From Gemella sanguinis ATCC 700632 (lineage in GTDB: Bacteria; Bacillota; Bacilli; Staphylococcales; Gemellaceae), in assembly GCF_000701685.1 (NCBI RefSeq), contig NZ_JNJO01000002.1:124001-188000 (forward strand): a DNA stretch of 64,000 nucleotides, written 5' to 3'. Both the position numbers and the translations under genes were made by a program. This document shows positions 62,654-64,000 of the stretch, piece after piece. The notes under the pieces are model-generated. The model made no database searches. It saw nothing but the letters and a program-made list of their open reading frames with translations, and was not told where the DNA came from. Numbering within the stretch: the stretch's first letter is position 1; each line of letters opens with the position of its first letter.

Positions 62654-63679
62654 TTATTTTACTATAACTGCTTTTTCTTGCTTAGGTATTACTTTACCTA
62701 CAATAGCACTTTTTATTTCTAATGTATTTAATCTTTCTAATAATTCAGGTGCTTCACTTTCTGGAACACTAATTAATAGTCCACCTGAAGTTTGTGGATC
62801 ATACATTATTTCTTCTAGTGCGAAATCTTTTATCTGATATTCAACATTAGGTTCAACATGAGTTCTATTTAATTGCCCACCAGCAGTAATAATAAATTCA
62901 TTAGCACATTTATAAGCTTCTTCTATATATGGGATATCTTTAGCCCATACTTCAGCAGAACTTTTTCCATCAAGCATTTCTACTAAATGTCCTAGGAAGC
63001 CAAAACCTGTAATATCAGTACAGCTGTTTACATTAAAATCTTTCATTATTTCAGCTGAATATTTGTTTAATGTTGTCATTTGTTTTACACTTTGAGAAAA
63101 AGCTTCTTCTGAGCATTCTTTTACCATGTGTGCGGTATTTATAATACTTACTCCAAGTGGTTTTGTAACTATTAATAAATCTCCTTCTTTACAATTGTTA
63201 TTTTGTAAAATTTTATCAGGATGAACTATTCCTGTTACTGATAAACCATATTTAGGGGTAGCGTCATGTATAGAGTGTCCTCCGGCAAGAACTCCTCCAG
63301 CTTCGTGCACTTTTTCTGCCCCACCTTTAAGTATTTGATGTAAAATTTCTAAATCCATATTTTCTGGAAAAGCTACAATATTTAAAGCAGAAATAACTTC
63401 TCCACCCATTGCATAAACATCACTTAAAGCATTTGTTGCAGCTATTTGTCCGTAAAGATACGGATCATTTATCATTGTTGTAAAAAAGTCTAATGTTTGT
63501 ATAATCGCTTTATCATCTGTAATTTTATACACTGCTGCATCATCAGACGATTCATAGCCTACTATTAAATTTTTATCTTCTTTTTTTGGAAGATCTTTCA
63601 AAATATCAGATAAGGCCCCCGGCCCAATTTTAGAGTTTCATCCTCCACATACTATCATGTTCATTTTCTTTTCTGACAT
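62654..63679 (-). CDS. selD: Selenide, water dikinase, selenocysteine-containing
   Basis: Makes selenophosphate from selenide and ATP for SelA. The protein starts at the ATG at 63679 behind AGGAGG. Its frame reads MSEKKMNMIVCGG, then UGA (63638-63640), then NSKIGPGALSDIL, and is open for 341 codons with that UGA read as Sec (position 14). The motif C-G-G-U-x-S-K-I-G-P is the SelD active site, where the residue is Cys or Sec. A call starting at a downstream TTG (63601) would lose the catalytic site. The rest has GYESSDDAAVYKI, FPENMDLEIL, VLAGGHSIHDATPKYGL and GFGFLGHLVEML. It is first of the selenium operon and has a consensus-like promoter. Confidence 0.93.
63599..63631 (-). promoter_or_regulatory. 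Candidate SECIS hairpin in selD
   Basis: On the minus strand, beginning seven bases after UGA, an outer AAAAT / ATTTT stem encloses GGCC-GGG-GGCC. This is the only GC-rich element in the area and lies where a bacterial SECIS must lie. The fit to a defined SECIS consensus is not demonstrated. Confidence 0.5.
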
Positions 63680-63700
63680 ACTTACCTCCTAAACTAATAT

Positions 63701-63729
63701 ATAATATAATTATACTATCTTATAGCCAA
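63701..63729 (-). promoter_or_regulatory. Promoter of the selenium operon
   Basis: Minus strand -35 TTGGCT (63724-63729), 17 bases, -10 TATTAT (63701-63706). Confidence 0.65.
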
Positions 63730-63765
63730 TTTTAAAAGTATTATTTAGTTATTTAATATAAATAA

Positions 63766-63800
63766 AAAAGACTAACATATTATTTATATGCTAGTCTTTT
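63766..63800 (-). terminator. Terminator of the CAP-domain gene
   Basis: AAAAGACTAACATAT / ATATGCTAGTCTTTT with one mismatch, then a T run on the minus strand. Confidence 0.8.
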
Positions 63801-63823
63801 CAATTATCTATATTAATTTTTTA

Positions 63824-64000
63824 TTAATATCTTTTTCCATCAATATAAACTGAAGGAATTGGTGTTACTCCTTGGAATGAACCACTGTGATTTTGGTGTT
63901 GAACAACAGATACTACTCCATTTGAAATAGTTACACCCACACCAACTTCTGATGCCGATTTAGACAATAAAGTATTTCTGTGACCATATGGGTATGCTTT
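63824..64000 (-). CDS. CAP-domain (SCP-like) protein, C-terminal fragment
   Basis: The last 58 codons of a protein that runs off the right edge: KAYPYGHRNTLLSKSASEVG then VGVTISNGVVSVVQHQN. This is the CAP fold's GHRxxLL...VGVGV...VVQ ending. CAP proteins in low-GC Gram-positives are usually secreted. The window shows no signal peptide or start because the N-terminus is absent. It ends at a terminator before the selenium operon promoter. Confidence 0.75.
   Translation of the reverse strand, partial: KAYPYGHRNTLLSKSASEVGVGVTISNGVVSVVQHQNHSGSFQGVTPIPSVYIDGKRY

Noticed and set aside
62654-63601. selD starting at TTG 63601, or a frameshift in selD
   Set aside because: No frameshift is needed: the frame continues upstream through one UGA to a good ATG and ribosome site, and the UGA is at the known Sec position.

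Overview
The window reads as a chromosomal segment of a low-GC Gram-positive bacterium (Bacilli). PolC-type DNA polymerase, MtlR/PTS mannitol genes, Spx, RecU, CvfB, YtxK, EpuA and a mevalonate-type isoprenoid pathway all point there. The very low GC, together with this combination of genes and an added selenocysteine machinery, fits a Gemella-like organism best. That name is an inference from gene content, not a sequence match. Layout, left to right. 1-4842 is a minus-strand 2-oxoacid (probably pyruvate) dehydrogenase operon, E1alpha-E1beta-E2-E3, with E3 running off the left edge. 4843-5720 is a long, mostly empty intergenic stretch with two GC-richer islands. 5721-7367 is a lactate permease. 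7407-8538 holds a metallothionein-like Cys/His-rich peptide and the 3' remnant of a beta-helix surface protein. 8695-9267 is a secreted NlpC/P60 hydrolase flanked by a 36-bp direct repeat. 9731-15075 is the mannitol operon mtlA-mtlR-mtlF-mtlD, with a matching operator/promoter module before mtlA and before mtlF. 15286-17279 holds membrane and phospholipid genes. 17531-22813 is a tRNA-modification and nucleotide operon (trmR, a membrane protein, trhP1, trhP2, udk, greA, mtnN). 22930-25371 is murA-epuA-pta. 25550-31786 holds polC and proS. 32027-34755 is recU-pbp1A. 34948-40367 holds tig, a zinc protease, a YggS protein and a penicillin acylase-family protein. 40688-44791 is a compact six-gene operon (cvfB, cupin, rnz, nudix, fur family, membrane protein) followed upstream by spx. 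A tRNA-Leu(CAA), a CDF metal exporter and a mevalonate operon (mvk-mvaD-mvaK2-fni) occupy 45124-50115. Two small genes (a 50-aa membrane peptide and rpsU) follow. 50934-56329 is a DpnII-type restriction-modification operon: dpnM, dpnA, an unrecognised 644-aa protein, the DpnII-like endonuclease, and then the conserved ytxK. The unrecognised protein sits between the second methylase and the nuclease and ends in a HEPN-like RX4H motif. The first gene, dpnM, appears to be read from a leaderless mRNA driven by an extended -10 promoter. 56512-63679 is a selenium operon (selD, yedF, a DUF3343 Se/S carrier, selB, a cysteine desulfurase, selA, and a GNAT protein). SelD itself carries an in-frame UGA and is read here as a selenoprotein; no tRNA-Sec gene lies in the window. 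The right edge holds the C-terminus of a CAP-domain protein. The observations I rate highest are the extra HEPN-like gene in the DpnII operon, the UGA-containing selD with its putative SECIS and a conspicuous hairpin before selB, the metallothionein-like peptide, the leaderless dpnM, and the mannitol operator module.
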